From the NCBI RefSeq assembly GCF_037126465.1, contig NC_088204.1, positions 80,800,361 through 80,864,360 on the forward strand: DNA of 64,000 nt. The letters are read 5' to 3'. The notes beneath the pieces are model-generated. The model was not told the origin of the DNA and searched no databases. It saw only the letters and a program-made list of their open reading frames with translations. The position numbers and the translations under genes are program-made. Shown here piece after piece: positions 22,746-34,052 of this stretch. The stretch is from Ornithodoros turicata. Its lineage: Eukaryota; Arthropoda; Arachnida; Ixodida; Argasidae. Numbering within the stretch: the first letter of the stretch is position 1; the number at the start of each line of letters is the position of its first letter.

Positions 22746-23066
22746 TTATCCGGATATGCTTCTTACAGTTGATAGCACTCCTTTATCCTCATTTATTAGA
22801 GATTGGAATTTGTAGATCAAGTACGATTCGCGTTGCTCTCTGCAGCGATCGGATGTGAAATTTGACTCTAAAATAAAAAGTGCGACGTTATTAATGGAAT
22901 GACCGGGTCGACTAAAATGGCGAGAAACCGGGAGGCTACCTTTTTTCGAAACATCTGATCGGTGGTTATTGAATCGAATCCTAAATGAATTTTTACTTTG
23001 ACCTACATATTGCGCCGAGCACGTTGTACATTGAATGATATAAATAATGTTACTGGAGTTACAGTT
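22746..23066 (-). pseudogene. GIY-YIG endonuclease domain of a Penelope-like element
   Basis: An open frame of 106 codons without an internal stop, ending in TAA at 22746-22748. In order it has an IIYIIQC strand, a C..C pair, the YVGQ turn, R.RF.NHRSD, a VSRHF..PGH segment and REQRESYLIY with the catalytic glutamate. This matches the endonuclease of Penelope-like elements, including the extra Cys/His residues specific to that group. The enzyme nicks target DNA for retrotransposition. A stop lies just upstream where the inverted repeat begins, and there is no ATG at the domain start, so the copy is 5'-truncated. The domain itself looks intact, which supports a recent origin. Confidence 0.88.
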
Positions 23067-23071
23067 TTACA

Positions 23072-23243
23072 GACGACACTTTTGTAACCTTTTAAAAGAC
23101 CTTGTACATAGATTTTCGTCTCAGTCCCGAAGAAGGCGGAGCTTCCGCCGAAACGTAGACTTCCCCAGACCCTTAGTTTAAATGCCAGCTTAATAAATAA
23201 CTTCCCCTACTCCCTACTTCAGTCTCTGGTGTCTTTTCTCCCC
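23072..23243. repeat. Right 172-bp inverted terminal repeat
   Basis: Exact inverted copy of 21055-21226. It directly abuts the truncated endonuclease frame. Confidence 0.9.
23127..23154 (+). ncRNA. Hammerhead-like core in the right repeat
   Basis: CCGAAGA, a six-pair stem II closed by a short loop, and GAAAC. It is the same motif as in the left arm but on the plus strand. Confidence 0.45.
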
Positions 23244-23316
23244 TATCTATATTCAACATCCTGGTCGTTCGAACCTAAATTTTGTAGCGTATATATATAT
23301 ATATATATATATATAT

Positions 23317-23516
23317 GTCAGCGCCGCGAAGCAACTGTTGCTACGAGCGCTGTACACACGGAGTGGACAAGTGAAGCGTGGAAAGAGGGAAGGAAGGGGG
23401 GTGAGTGTCTTGGTCCGACTTCACAGTCTTGGTCCAGCAGTGGAGACATCTCTCCGAAGTCTCTTCCGAAGGTCTCGTACTATACTCGTACCAACGTTCT
23501 CGCTAAACCGCTTCTT
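23317..23516. other. unclassified interval
   Basis: It begins with a short SINE-like end (GCGCCGCGAAGCAACTG). Otherwise nothing was recognised. Confidence 0.35.
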
Positions 23517-24010
23517 CTTCTTCTTCTATTAACTGGGTGTTTGCAGGAGCTATATATGTGGTGACTTCATATGTCGCCTGCAGCTCCATTTCTTGTAGGT
23601 GGTATAGGTGCTGATATCCACAGAAAAGTCTTTAGCATGTGTCACTCTTGAGTGAATGACACGTGACACTTTGGTTTTGGGTCTCATGTTTTTGAGTCCA
23701 GGTTTAGAAGCGGTCTGCGATGCCGCTTTAAGAAAAACGAAGAGGGCTCTCTCCGCTTTCTTTTGCAATTTTGAGCAGGGCCATTGACGTAGCAGCTTAC
23801 AAAAACTGAAGGGGCGCGAGTCGAGCTTGCTTAGGACAGCTTCCAGTCTTTCGCGGTGCTGTTTGGAGGCTGGGCATTGGGTGATCACGTGGAGCGTGTC
23901 TTCCCGCGTCTAACATGTTGCGCATAGTGGCGATGCTGATCTCCTCATTCGGTGAAGAGTCGCCTGAGTGTATAGAATTGTCCCAGGCGAATCAACACAG
24001 GTCTATCCAA
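23517..24010 (-). pseudogene. I-type LINE ORF2 C-terminus (zinc knuckle and RNase H tail)
   Basis: The minus strand reads a Cys-rich block (SPLCATC), then TREDTLHVITQCPASKQHR, then LSKLDSRPFSFCKLLRQWP and an ALFVFLKAA helix. This is the usual end of I/R1-type LINE polyproteins. A stop codon interrupts the frame right after the CATC motif, so it is broken. The frame continues to 23550 and the element ends in a GAA-type tail (plus-strand TTCTTCTTCTTCTTC near 23512-23527). The 44.5 kb fragment is a relative with the same LDSRP and LLGPWP-like words. Confidence 0.85.
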
Positions 24011-24169
24011 ACAGCCGTCCACAGAATAGACAGTTTTACAAAGATGCGCGCGCCACCAAGCACGCGGCGCAAAGCAGCATGGGAACTTTGAGGGTCACTG
24101 CTCTGTCGTCTGCTTCGGTTATGGTTTATCTCGGCTGCTTCTTCTTCTTCTGCCACAAAGGAAATGGCC

Positions 24170-24443
24170 CTTAGCCACACAGGGCGATTGGCCAGGAATA
24201 TGGCATGCTGGCCATGTCACGTCGAGACTGGGAGGTACCCGGGTTCGAATCCCGGTGCCAGCTGTGCTGTCTGCGGTTTTTCCTGGGTTTTCCTCAGACG
24301 CTTTCAGACATATGTCGGCACAGTTCCCTTAGAAGTCGGCCCAGGACGCATATTCCCCCAGGGCGTCAGTCGTGACGTTGCCCACCTACGTGAGGCCGAC
24401 AACGGCAAGCCCCATCACCACCACCACCACCACCACCACCAGG
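24170..24443 (+). repeat. S1 SINE, CAC-tailed subtype
   Basis: B-box GGGTTCGAATCCC, body words as at 8.6 kb, then the subtype 3' part CAGTCGTGACGTTGCCCACC and a (CAC)n tail. The A-box region is weak. Confidence 0.88.
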
Positions 24444-25739
24444 AGTATGGCTGCTGCGCACACCGGGAATGTTGTTGTTCTTCTTCTACCTCCGCCTCTG
24501 AGCTCTTGCGTGCCACAGGTGGCGCTCATGCGGTTGCTGTTTTGTGGTCTATTTTTGAAGCGTGATGTGGGCAAGCTAACGCTTGTCCCATCCTACAGTT
24601 GGCGATACAAGGTCTATTCGCTATACCGCTCGCGCAGTGACGTCCGACATTCCCCTATATTCTCCATTCGTCTCTCTCTGTCCCTCTCTTTTCTTTTGAA
24701 CTGTTGTCCCGCAATTCTGAGCGGCAAAGTTTACGAGGAAGAAGGAATCGCTGGAGCGGAAAACGTCGGCCGCTGCTAACATTTGGTGTAGCTCCGCAGC
24801 TGCGGGTCGGAGATATAGGATGACGGTTCTTGTTACGACCCTTTGTGTTCGACAATAGAGAGCGATGAGGTTTCTTGCTGGGATTCAAGGTCGTTACCAG
24901 GTTGCTGCATTTCATGTCCGTTGTTCTTGAAATGCCTTTCCCTTGGCGTATAAAAGGCGGAAGCTATCCTTTGTAAGAGAGTAACCTTACTTCCTTTCGT
25001 GAGAAAATTACTTGCTTCCTCTCGTTACTTACTTACTTTACTTACTTGAGTACTTTCTCTCGTTCGACATACTTTCTGACAAAAGGGAGAGTATCTTTTG
25101 TAGGTAGTAACTTTACTTCATTTCTTTTGACGGATAGTCTAAGAAAAAGGAAGTGAATTGGGTGTAGTTGTTACAAGTTTTAGTTCTCTGTACTGCGTAG
25201 TTTACTCCCCATTTTAGTCCCCCCCACCCTAAAATTTACCCTAAATTTACCCTCGCTTACACTTCAGCGTATTTAGCCCCGAAGGGGCCTTATATTAGTG
25301 GCAGTCTATCCATTCCTCAGAGGGACTAAAATTACTAATTTGCAAGATTACCGGAAGATGGCCCACAAGGCACCAACAATCCAAAGCACTGAAAGCGCTC
25401 TGCGTTTTCTTAAAAGACAGCGGTATAAAAGACCGCTTCTAAATTCCATCACTCCCAATTATTATATTTTAACGCGTAAGAACTGGAGCTGCAGGCGCCC
25501 TTACGGCAGCCACCTAGCTCCAATACATCACAATCCAGTTAACTTATCATCATATCAACTAATTTTCTCCTTTAATCCTTCGAGCAATCGAGTACTATAA
25601 TCCTTTGCAGGGAGTAACAGTACTCCGTTTCGTTTGATATACTTTATAACGAAGGGGTGACCAATCTGAGTGTCTTTATACTTCGGGCTACGCGTAATAC
25701 GTCTGTCACACGGGCTAATTTGGTGTCATTTTCGTGAAG
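24444..25739. other. unclassified interval
   Basis: No confident gene. Around 25278 the words CCCCGAAGGGGCCTTATA resemble a LINE 3' untranslated region. The frame 25298-25600 has a KNWSCRR word also seen at the end of the 23.6 kb LINE fragment. Confidence 0.4.
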
Positions 25740-25741
25740 TA

Positions 25742-26278
25742 CCGTATTTTCCCGTGTATAACGCGCGCGCTATACAGTAAAAAAGTGCTCTGAAGAGCTC
25801 CTGCGCGTTATCTAACGGTGCGCGTTATACACGGAAATATTTTCCGACAGCGTTCCTTTTCTGGTCGGTGTCGTACAAATTCTAGTCTCTTCCAGGGTGT
25901 GCTGTGAGTTTCTCCAAAATCTCTTAGGGTCAGTTAACAAAGCCGGCGAAAGGGCGCTGGACTTAGAAAAAAAAAAAAAAAAATTAATGATGGTGCTTAA
26001 GGTGCTATTGAGCAGTCAATAATCCTGAATTCATTTCAGAAGGCTGGCGTGATTGAGAAGGGACGCGAAACTAAATATGTTTCAAATAACGCATATGCAT
26101 ATATTATACATCGCCTTGGTTTATTGTGTATGGTGGTGGCAGTACAGAAGCTTGTAGCAACATTGCGATGTGCGTTATGCACCGGTGCGCGTTATACGTG
26201 CAACTTTTTTTAAAAATTCGGCCCGTTTTTAGGCGTGCGCATTATACACGAGTGTGCGTTATACACCGGAAAATACGG
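25742..26278. mobile_element. MITE with CCGTATTTTCC termini
   Basis: CCGTATTTTCCCGTGTATAA at the left faces the inverted TTATACACCGGAAAATACGG at the right, and TA flanks both ends. Inside are further inverted GCGCGTTATACACGG words. No coding frame. The truncated relatives are within the 940-bp repeats. Confidence 0.88.
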
Positions 26279-26280
26279 TA

Positions 26281-26925
26281 TACTTCAACCGAGCGAATGT
26301 CACTTTCACTACACATGCGCTTGCTACACGGTTTAAGTAAGTGTCAAGGCAATTACGATTGGCACGAATAGAAAAGGCGGAAAAATGCTTAGGTGTGCGC
26401 CACAATACCTTCCTGAGAACGTTTTTTTTTTTTATTTAGAAACACTTCCTGCAAATCTTCTTCCAACATAAAACATATTGGCCTCAAACATACGCCCCAA
26501 CAAAAATGGCCGCCGTCGGATCGCCGAGACCGCGAAGTTTTCGCAGGCTGTTAACGGGAGTAATGACACGTTTTTTTTTGTTTTTTTTTTCGCACAAAAT
26601 GTCGCATTGTACTAAAATCAAATGCGTCTGAAAGTGAAAGTGCATCTCGGATTACCACCATTCCGGTCAACGATATACATTCCCTACTACCAAATGTAAT
26701 CGTAATATAATAAATTCCTAAGAGCGTCGTTTCGAGAAGTGCAAACCGTCAGTTCTTCGTCAAGTTAATGCAAGAAGCAGCGAAGGAAGGCCATTGACCT
26801 GCCCCTTCAGTTTCCTCTTCCAGCTGCTTCTACTAATAACGGAAGCCATGTTACGGGTCAGTTATCTGAAACAAGGAGACACGACACTGCTTTTCTTCTG
26901 CCGCTTCTTAGCGGCAGAAGAAAGG
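26281..26925. other. unclassified interval
   Basis: No gene recognised. A short hairpin CTTCTGCCGCTTCTTAGCGG lies near 26895. Confidence 0.4.
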
Positions 26926-26929
26926 CATT

Positions 26930-27252
26930 TGCGCGTCTCGAAACGACGGTTTTCGCACTTTTTCTCAGCTACTTCCACTGTAGTAGGAAATGTAATGGTA
27001 TGAAGGGAGGGGGGGACGGGGGTAAATTCGCTTTCTGTCTCTGGCAAGAAAAAAACAAAATAAAACAACAAAAACATTACGTGCACTTATAGCGGCTTTT
27101 GGCGTTCAATTCAGCAAATTCAATTTCTTACGACAGAAAATTAATAAAAAAGTGGAGAAAAGCTGGCCGAAGATAAAGGCCGTTGACCCCATAATTTTCG
27201 AACAAATAGATTCTACTTGAATTCTTTATTACGTTATGTGAAACACCCGGTA
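26930..27252 (+). repeat. Mariner-like repeat, second copy
   Basis: Parallel to 11908-12237: CGAAACGACGGTTTTCG, CAATTCAGCAAATTCAATTT, GGCCGTTGACCCC, ending CACCCGG then TA. The left end is unclear. Confidence 0.5.
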
Positions 27253-27447
27253 TATATATTTTTTTAAATTTCCGCGTCTGAGTGCCGCCAAGGGGTGTAT
27301 ACCTCGAAATAAAATGATCGAAATCCCCGTTGCAAAATAAACTACTGACTATAACATGCATGCACATTCGCGCTTTGGAAACTGCCAACGGCAAACTTAA
27401 GGCTAACTTGGACAATGAAATGCAAACACCGAACTTGGATTAACCTA

Positions 27448-27684
27448 CACTGTTAAAACAGAACTTCACCACACAGCACGCTCCTAGCCAACCATCATTC
27501 CGAATGATATCATTCTGTGCACTGATTTGTTGAAAATGGGAGGAGGCGCCTATCTGGGACATATTATCTTGTCCCAGATAGGCGCCTCCCCCCTGTTTTG
27601 AACAAATCATGACACGGAATGATATCATTCGGTATGATGGTTGGCTAGGAGCGTGCTATGTGGTGAAGTTCTGTTTTAACAGTG
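27448..27684. mobile_element. C-type palindromic MITE
   Basis: Ends are CACTGTTAAAACAGAACTTC, with a distinct core (GGGAGGAGGCGCC...TGGGACA). Arms share AGCACGCTCCTAGCCAACCA with A and B types. TA flanks both ends. Confidence 0.9.
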
Positions 27685-27686
27685 TA

Positions 27687-27938
27687 CACTCTTAAAAACA
27701 AACTTCACCACATAGCACGCTCCTAGCCAACCATAATCTCGAACGATATCGTTATCTGCCCTGATTTGTTCAAAACGGGAGGCGTACGCCGCCTTTTTTG
27801 TGACAATTATGAACAGCATAAGTGTCACAAAAATGGCGTACGCCTCCCGTTTTCGACAAATCAGGGCAGATAACGATATCATTCGAGGTGATGGTTGGCT
27901 AGGAGCGTGCTATGCGGTGAAGTTCATTTTTAAGAGTG
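27687..27938. mobile_element. A-type palindromic MITE abutting the C-type
   Basis: Complete copy whose left TA (27685-27686) is also the right TA of the C-type copy. Confidence 0.92.
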
Positions 27939-28012
27939 TAGTAGTAAACAAACCAAACGTGTTGTTCCGTCGTGCCCGCACTGCTAAGCCTAACGCCGCT
28001 AAAATGTGGCTT

Positions 28013-28077
28013 TCGTTCGCTAAAACGACTTGGACAGACGTCGAGGGCCCGTGAACTCGAGTGGTTCTTACGAAGCA
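28013..28077 (+). repeat. 65-bp direct repeat, left of SINE
   Basis: Repeated at 28398-28462 with three mismatches, bracketing the SINE. Either a very long target-site duplication or a pre-existing tandem. Confidence 0.9.
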
Positions 28078-28397
28078 GCACCAGCTCCGGTGGCGCAGCG
28101 CTAACGCGTGCGCTTGGAGACTGGGAGGTCCGCAGTTCGAATCCGCGGGCCGGCTGTGCCGTCTGGGGTTTTTCCTGGGTTTCCCTCAGATGTGTAATAG
28201 GCGTATGCCGGCACAGTTCCCCTGAAGTCGGCCCATGGACGCAGCTATCCTCCCCCCGAGCGGATTCCGCTCGGTCTTCCACTTCACCCTTTCCTCTCCT
28301 CCTCTCCACCACCTTTCCCTTCCCGAGAAACATGCCGCTTAATCAGGCAGGCAGACCTCTCGGTTCCTCCCAACGACACTCCTCCTCCTCCTCCTCC
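28078..28397 (+). repeat. S1-related SINE with (CTC)n tail
   Basis: A clear tRNA head with A-box GTGGCGCAGCGCTAACGCG and B-box CAGTTCGAATCC, then GTTTTTCCTGGG, CCGGCACAGTTCCCC and AAGTCGGCCCATGGACGCAG. It has its own 3' region (GAGCGGATTCCGCTCGG...) and a CTCCTCCTC tail. A third subtype of the family. Confidence 0.9.
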
Positions 28398-28462
28398 TCG
28401 TTCGCTAAAACGACTTGGACAGACGTCGAGAACCCGTGAACTTGAGTGGTTCTTACGAAGCA
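28398..28462 (+). repeat. 65-bp direct repeat, right of SINE
   Basis: See the left copy at 28013-28077. Confidence 0.9.
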
Positions 28463-29836
28463 ACCGAGCATTCGTTTGATTTTCCTCGTTTCGAGAGCGT
28501 GAATTTCGAGATCGGGGATTTCGCGACCGGGAATATCGAGGTCCTCCCCCGCGAAGCAACCGCGGCGATACGAGCGGTGTACGGACGCGTTAGACAGAAA
28601 GTTGGCCCGTGTGAACGCTGCCTAAGCAACCTGTATACCCTGCCGACAAGTTGCCGGCGTCCTCATTCGAGGACCAGTAGGCGGACACGCTACCAATGGA
28701 CCTTTTTCACAATGGCCTATGCGCATGCGTATGACCTTGACGCGCCGGAGAGGATTATCTCTGTCTTCACTAGATGGCGTAATATGGGGACGACAGAAGT
28801 AGGGACCAGTGGGAAGACAGCACGAATGGCGCGACCTTGTCGTCCCCACTCCGGACCGGTTTTGGTCCTTTGTCCTACCCACGTGGATTTGTTTTGACTC
28901 GCGCCGAGCATGGTTCGTTGGAAAGCCGCTAGGATACGACGCGTATGTGAAAAAGGTCCATTAACTCATCCACCGAGAACGGAGAATCCTTGTATAGGAG
29001 AGCTGTCGCATTATCAAAGATGGAGGAATGAATGCGTTCCGAGTAGTATATATGGTCTATACGAGACTGCTTCTTTAAAGAAGGAAAATGTGGGCACCTT
29101 CACGGAAACTAATCTTACTACTCCGGAACAAAAACTGCGAGTTTTTTCTTCTTTTTTTTTTATGGTTCCTTTCGCCTTTTGTCACGCACTTTAGCTAATA
29201 GGCCATCGGTGATGCAGTTTCCTCGCAGTATCTCTTGCCGACGGGGCAATGTCGACGCAGCTCGGCTTAAAGCGGCCAAGTGCCTACATTTTGTAAAAAG
29301 AAGAAGAAGAGAAAAAAAAAGGAAAGAAAAGAAAACCCTATGGAGCCATTGGAGCGTGGAAAGGCTTAGCCGACCGTTAGTAAAGCCCGCTATGTTTCTG
29401 GAACATAGGCCTTGAAGTACGCGCGAGCAAATTGCGCCGACGTGCGCCAAAGTGACTTGGAAATGCTTTTAAGCCGGAGGAACGGCGACGTAAAGTTTAT
29501 AGAAAATGTGTTTCGCGCGCTGCTCAAATCAATGCTTTGCATAGTTAACGAATCTCATTTGAACGTTTCAACGACGCTCTGTCCCAGAAACACTATACTA
29601 ACCTTTTCTGGGCAATGTAGGGTTTCGATCCTCACTCTGAAGCGACTCATTATATTTTCACCAAATTACGGCGAGAAAAATGGTAGAGTATCGCCTCTGG
29701 GGAACCCAATCATCATCATCATCATCATCATCATCATGTTGTTGTAAAACTTCGTCCTTACCGACATTTCATTACATAATGTAATACATCGCTAGTATCC
29801 GCATATTGATGCCTATATACGTTTGAGAAAACCAGT
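28463..29836. other. unclassified interval
   Basis: No confident gene. The 160-codon frame 28415-28897 shows no motif. A (ATC)n microsatellite lies at 29711-29737. Confidence 0.4.
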
Positions 29837-30010
29837 GGCAATGATGATTGAAGTTTATTGGCGCAAATGCAAACCAGTAATTTAATTCACACGAAATGAA
29901 TGATGACACTTGAAGAGAGGCAACAACAGCTATATAGTGGGATTCGAACCCACACCCTCTGATTGCCGGTCAGAGAGTGCTACCAGTTACACCCGCTCTC
30001 TACGTCGTTA
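29837..30010 (-). repeat. tRNA-derived SINE, second family
   Basis: The minus strand has GGGTGTAACTGGTAGC (A-box region), an anticodon stem CTCTGA/TCAGAG and B-box GTGGGTTCGAATCCC. A body ends in GCGCCAATAAACTTCAATC, with AATAAA near the tail. The anticodon loop would read GGC, but position 33 is C instead of T. It is a SINE rather than a working tRNA. Confidence 0.7.
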
Positions 30011-30179
30011 CTACAGTAATTTTACCCCTTCACTACTGAAGCAGCGAGCAAATGAATGCCTTTCCTCATTGGTGCACCTGGCAAGAGGGGGACGCCATTT
30101 TTACACCACTGCTTCGACGTTGTGTCGCGTTCCCTGATCGCACTGCCACCAGTTGGTCACTCTTCATACGATTTTTGTC

Positions 30180-30290
30180 TCAGTTATCCTTACTTTATCT
30201 TTATCTTTTATATTATTTATTATCTTTATTATTTATTATATTTTTATTATCGTTTATATTTATTATCTTTATTTCTATCATTTACTTTTT
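30180..30290. repeat. T/A-rich low-complexity tract
   Basis: Runs of TTTATTATCTTTATTATTTA-like sequence. Confidence 0.9.
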
Positions 30291-30312
30291 ACAACCGCCG
30301 CTTTTACTGCCG

Positions 30313-30435
30313 AGCATAATGGGCACAAAATAGGCTCCTCCTCCCGTTTTCAACAAATCAGGGGCGAGAACGTTGTCATTCGGGATGATGGTTGGCTAGG
30401 AGCGTGCTATGTACTGAAGTTCATTTTTAAGAGTG
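30313..30435. mobile_element. B-type MITE, right half only
   Basis: The core and the right arm to GAGTG are present and the left arm is absent. TA follows at 30436-30437. Confidence 0.88.
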
Positions 30436-30437
30436 TA

Positions 30438-31815
30438 GTTGTGCTTCGAATTTCTATCGCACTTCGATCAACAAGGTATTCGATTTAGCTCTCCGTCACA
30501 TACCTATACTGCTTGCACTACAACATAGCACGGCACAAAAAAATGGAACCACCGATCCGTTTTTACCCCTTGTGCGGAAACGTGCGTCCCCACTTGGGAA
30601 ATACAGCTGGCATATGTTTTCACGTTCGTAGACCTTTGATCCTGCTCCCAGAACGTACTCCGGCTTCAAAGACGGAGCCGACCGGAAAGCTCGGATAAAT
30701 AGATTCTGTCTCTTTCTCAATATTGCAACGATTTTCCGATTGTATGAATCCGCCTCCGGAAGGGCCTTACGAGTAGTATGGCGTCGAGGGCAGTGTTCTT
30801 GTTATCGAAGTGGCAGCGTGGCTAGAAAGGAAACTATTCGACGTAGCAGTGGTATTCTGTTTTATAAAAGTGAGATTCTCCTTTGCACGGAGAATCTTTG
30901 ACGACGTTTCTATTTTTTTCCTTTCTACTTCTATTCTACTCTATCTTCGAGGATGCGATTTACAAATTGGGCAAGGTTGCTGGAAGACGCAGGCTTTCTG
31001 CGGAACGATATCATTACAGCATACGTTGTTTGAGCGTCGACTGGAATGTCTGTGTATATTGTACTGATGTTTACGTTTCCAATTACGTTTCCTCGGGTTT
31101 TTATGCCGACAAGAGTTAGATGAGGCAGTATACAGAATAGGCACGTTGGTATTGAACTGAGCTGGAGGCCGTTGCAGGCTTGCCAGGCAGAAATTTGGGC
31201 TGGAATCCAAGTGGATCCACTTGAAACACAAAATGGTTCCTGCGGAAGAATACAGAAGGGGATCCGTAGTGGCAAGCAGAACAAAACGGTTTAATGTCAG
31301 AAGATGATGCACGAGTGCGTGAGCATGCGATGATACCCTAAAAATTATACCCATGCGCCAATCAACCAGGGGGCGTGCCCTGACATCCTATTTAACAGTT
31401 CCATTTTATTCTTCAAGTCCTTCTCTTTTCCAGAGAACGGCATTTGTGCTCATTGAGACACGGTAACTGAGATTCTCTTTCTAGACACCAGGCTTTTTGT
31501 TCCAAAGAGGAGATCGACCGTCTTCTTTCAGGCCTAAAAGGTGTATTACCTCAAACGCCGCGTCCGCCGATGTTCAGCAGATCCTGATTATTTAAAACAA
31601 AAAATACCTATCTTTAAGAATTTTTTATGTCTTTAAAATAGTTTTCTAAACTTACGGGAGCCTTACCGCATCAAATGCGAGTGACGATAAGTTTAATAAT
31701 TTCGACCGACGGTCCTCGGCATTGGTATTGTTGTTGTTAGTTGTTTTTCACTCGCTTTTGTCCTACGTATGCGTAAAGTATACATAGTCGAAGAATAATA
31801 CCGTGTTTCTCTCTA
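30438..31815. other. unclassified interval
   Basis: No family recognised. Minus-strand frames of 117 and 137 codons overlap at 30931-31354 in different frames without a motif. Confidence 0.4.
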
Positions 31816-31818
31816 ATC

Positions 31819-32031
31819 GTGATTGTAATGAGTGACAATAGTCAAGCACAAAAAATTGTGAGCGCGCTCACAAAGCCGCGAGTGCAGTGGCAAGAAACGG
31901 ATATGTGGGCTCTTGTAAGGTTAACGGAAGAGAATTTAGATGCCGTGCGTGGCCAGAAACACAGTGGTGAAGTCTACGCCAGTATAGTCGAGGCACTCAG
32001 CAATTTCGAAGTGCACTGGGAGAAACACTGA
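31819..32031 (+). CDS. Myb/SANT-like DNA-binding domain, short or partial
   Basis: The 70-residue frame has the tryptophan-spaced helices of a Myb/SANT-like (trihelix) domain. Trp24 and Trp30 precede a LVRL..ENL helix, LRG-like VRGQKHS follows at 43-49 and VYASIVEAL at 52-60. Such domains open transposase-accessory proteins and expanded arthropod gene families, and bind DNA. The frame stops at residue 70, after only two of the usual three helices are clear. It is either a first exon, a frameshifted copy or a transposon remnant. ATG codons at 31819 and 31828 are both usable. The neighbouring frame 32045-32422 is not recognisable as its continuation. Confidence 0.55.
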   Translation: MIVMSDNSQAQKIVSALTKPRVQWQETDMWALVRLTEENLDAVRGQKHSGEVYASIVEALSNFEVHWEKH

Positions 32032-32044
32032 AGCGAGATCACCA

Positions 32045-34048
32045 TTGTCGTGTGACAGAGGCGCGAACTCCTTTCACTATAAGAAGTCCTTTAAACCTAC
32101 TTTAAAGGAGTTGTTGCCTGCCCACGCGTCTGGGGGTATTATTTTGAAAGAGAGGAAGACTGAGTTTGAGTTAGAAAACTTGAAGCACGACGGGCTCGAG
32201 GACAGCGACACCTGCTTGAGTCTATACTTACACCTCCCGTTCTCGGCTGTATCCTTTTCCCTTTCGGTCTTTGTTCTGGACCTCCTCGAAATGGAGGAGG
32301 TGCTAACGTCGTCGCAATTACACCAGCTAGCTTGCGGACTGCAACTATATTGTACCGTAGGTACTGGTTATGTGAGGGTTAGAGGTTACGAAGATTACTG
32401 GTTAAATAATTCCCACCAGTAGCTCTATACCGTCATGTAAAGTAGTGTCGGTGGATGAGGTTCCTCTTTATTTACCCGTCACCCTGATGTCACCCAACAG
32501 CTGCTCATCTTTCACTGTGGCATCGTTTGTGATCATAGTTGTCTCACTTTGTAAAACACCCAAAATATTATGAATTTGTGTCATGAGTGAGTGCCAAGAG
32601 ACAGCGGCATGAGTGCGTGCATCAAGGTGGCAGAGAAGAAGACAGATACCATGTATTCACACGAGCGACATTCCAACAGAAGCAGAAGATGCGAAAAGCG
32701 TCATAGCTTTCTGCTGTCACGTGACCGCGTACAATGCTAACGGTGGGGAACATCCTGCTACACAGCCACAAGATATTCCGTAGCAGACGACAGAAAAACA
32801 CGCTGAAGGTGTCGTCTGCAAAGTGTCGTCTGCTAAATGCGCAGTACGTCACTGCCAATATTCCGCACCGCGTGAATGCACAACAAAACACGGGACCGTG
32901 AACTTCGGCTCTGTGAGCAATGTTTTCGCTTTTTCTTCCAATACAATATTCTGTGAGGATGTCGTTCGTGTGGATACACGGATATTCGCCAAGACATTCG
33001 GCAGCAGACGTGAGAGATCTTGGACCGGACCAGGCTGCTACCACCGGACATCTTTAACACCACCCGCTTCAGACCTTTTGACCGTCACATAGTGTCCTGG
33101 CATTTTTTCAATCGCTGAGCCCTACTGCCTCAAGTCTTGGTGTTCCAACTTCAAGTTTGCATTCTATCCATCTCTGCTATGCCCGGACTCCGCTTGATTA
33201 TCATCTGAGTTCATCTGCATCGCATTTGTTTCACCACTCCCTGGTATTAAACCGCTGTATCATCGTTTATGTGTCGCAGTTCCTGATGGTGTCACACTAT
33301 ATACTACTAGTACCTCGTTCCAACCTTCAGTGGTGGTCGCTTTCACTGACCACTCCATACAATAACATCACATTTTTTTCGTTTGAACAACAGCTGGTCT
33401 GACCTGGGGTATACGACAAGGCAAAGATGATAAACTCGACGATAGAATCAATAAAAATATCTTGCGGGCAGTGAAACACTTTGTGCCGCATTTATTGATA
33501 CAAACGGATCTAACGTCGTTTGGTCGGTGGCTGCGAACTTGCATTTCCGCCTGCCTACGGGCTATCGTTCCATCACAGTCGGTCAACATGACCCTCGAAA
33601 AAGGCACCGCAAGAACGTTTCAACTCTAGCATTACGCCCACACCTCAATCGTGCCGAGCGATACATCATCCAAAGACCCTTCCCAGTTTTTCTTCTTTTC
33701 TTTTTATCTGTCATGCTTGATGTATCTCTTCCTATCTCAGTCGTGTCTGCCCACTCATCTTCCAGCAGCAACTACGTACGTAAACAAGGGTAAGAAAAAA
33801 AAAAGTACTTTAGGAGGAGTGTTGTCGAAAGGGAAGCGGTAAAACAACTTTTGTTATTAACATTTATAGCGATAAATCCTGGCTCCCCGAGGCGACTGTG
33901 ATCATGAGCGACCCCTCAGTGGTTGGTGGGTCTATCGAATAATTTTGCCCACCTCAGAGTTTTTTTAACGCGTGCGCAAAAAAAAAAGAAAGAAAAATCG
34001 CAACACACCGCGCATCGTATTCAACGCCCTCCGCTGAAGAAGGCGTGT
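32045..34048. other. unclassified interval
   Basis: No confident gene or element. Around 33935-33970 the words AATTTTGCCCACCTCAGAG resemble the 3' part of the SINE at 39.4 kb. Confidence 0.4.
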
Positions 34049-34052
34049 CTAA

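Larger units (their letters stand above)
21055..23243 (-). mobile_element. Penelope-like element with inverted terminal repeats
   Basis: The 172-bp arms 21055-21226 and 23072-23243 are exact inverted copies. Beside the right arm lies an open GIY-YIG endonuclease frame read on the minus strand. Each arm holds a hammerhead-like core. Penelope-like elements combine a reverse transcriptase, a GIY-YIG endonuclease, terminal repeats that can be direct or inverted, and hammerhead motifs. The reverse transcriptase part is missing here. The inside also carries Q-family pieces and a fragment of another LINE, so the copy is truncated and has been invaded. Confidence 0.82.

Noticed and set aside
21377..22815. 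Repetitive FDQTAFDQ-type peptides
   Set aside because: They are the Q-family word array read in frame.
28415..28897. 160-codon frame
   Set aside because: No domain, and it begins in the direct repeat beside a SINE.
29940..30000. Functional tRNA with GGC anticodon
   Set aside because: Position 33 is not T, and a SINE body with a polyadenylation-like tail follows. It is a SINE head.
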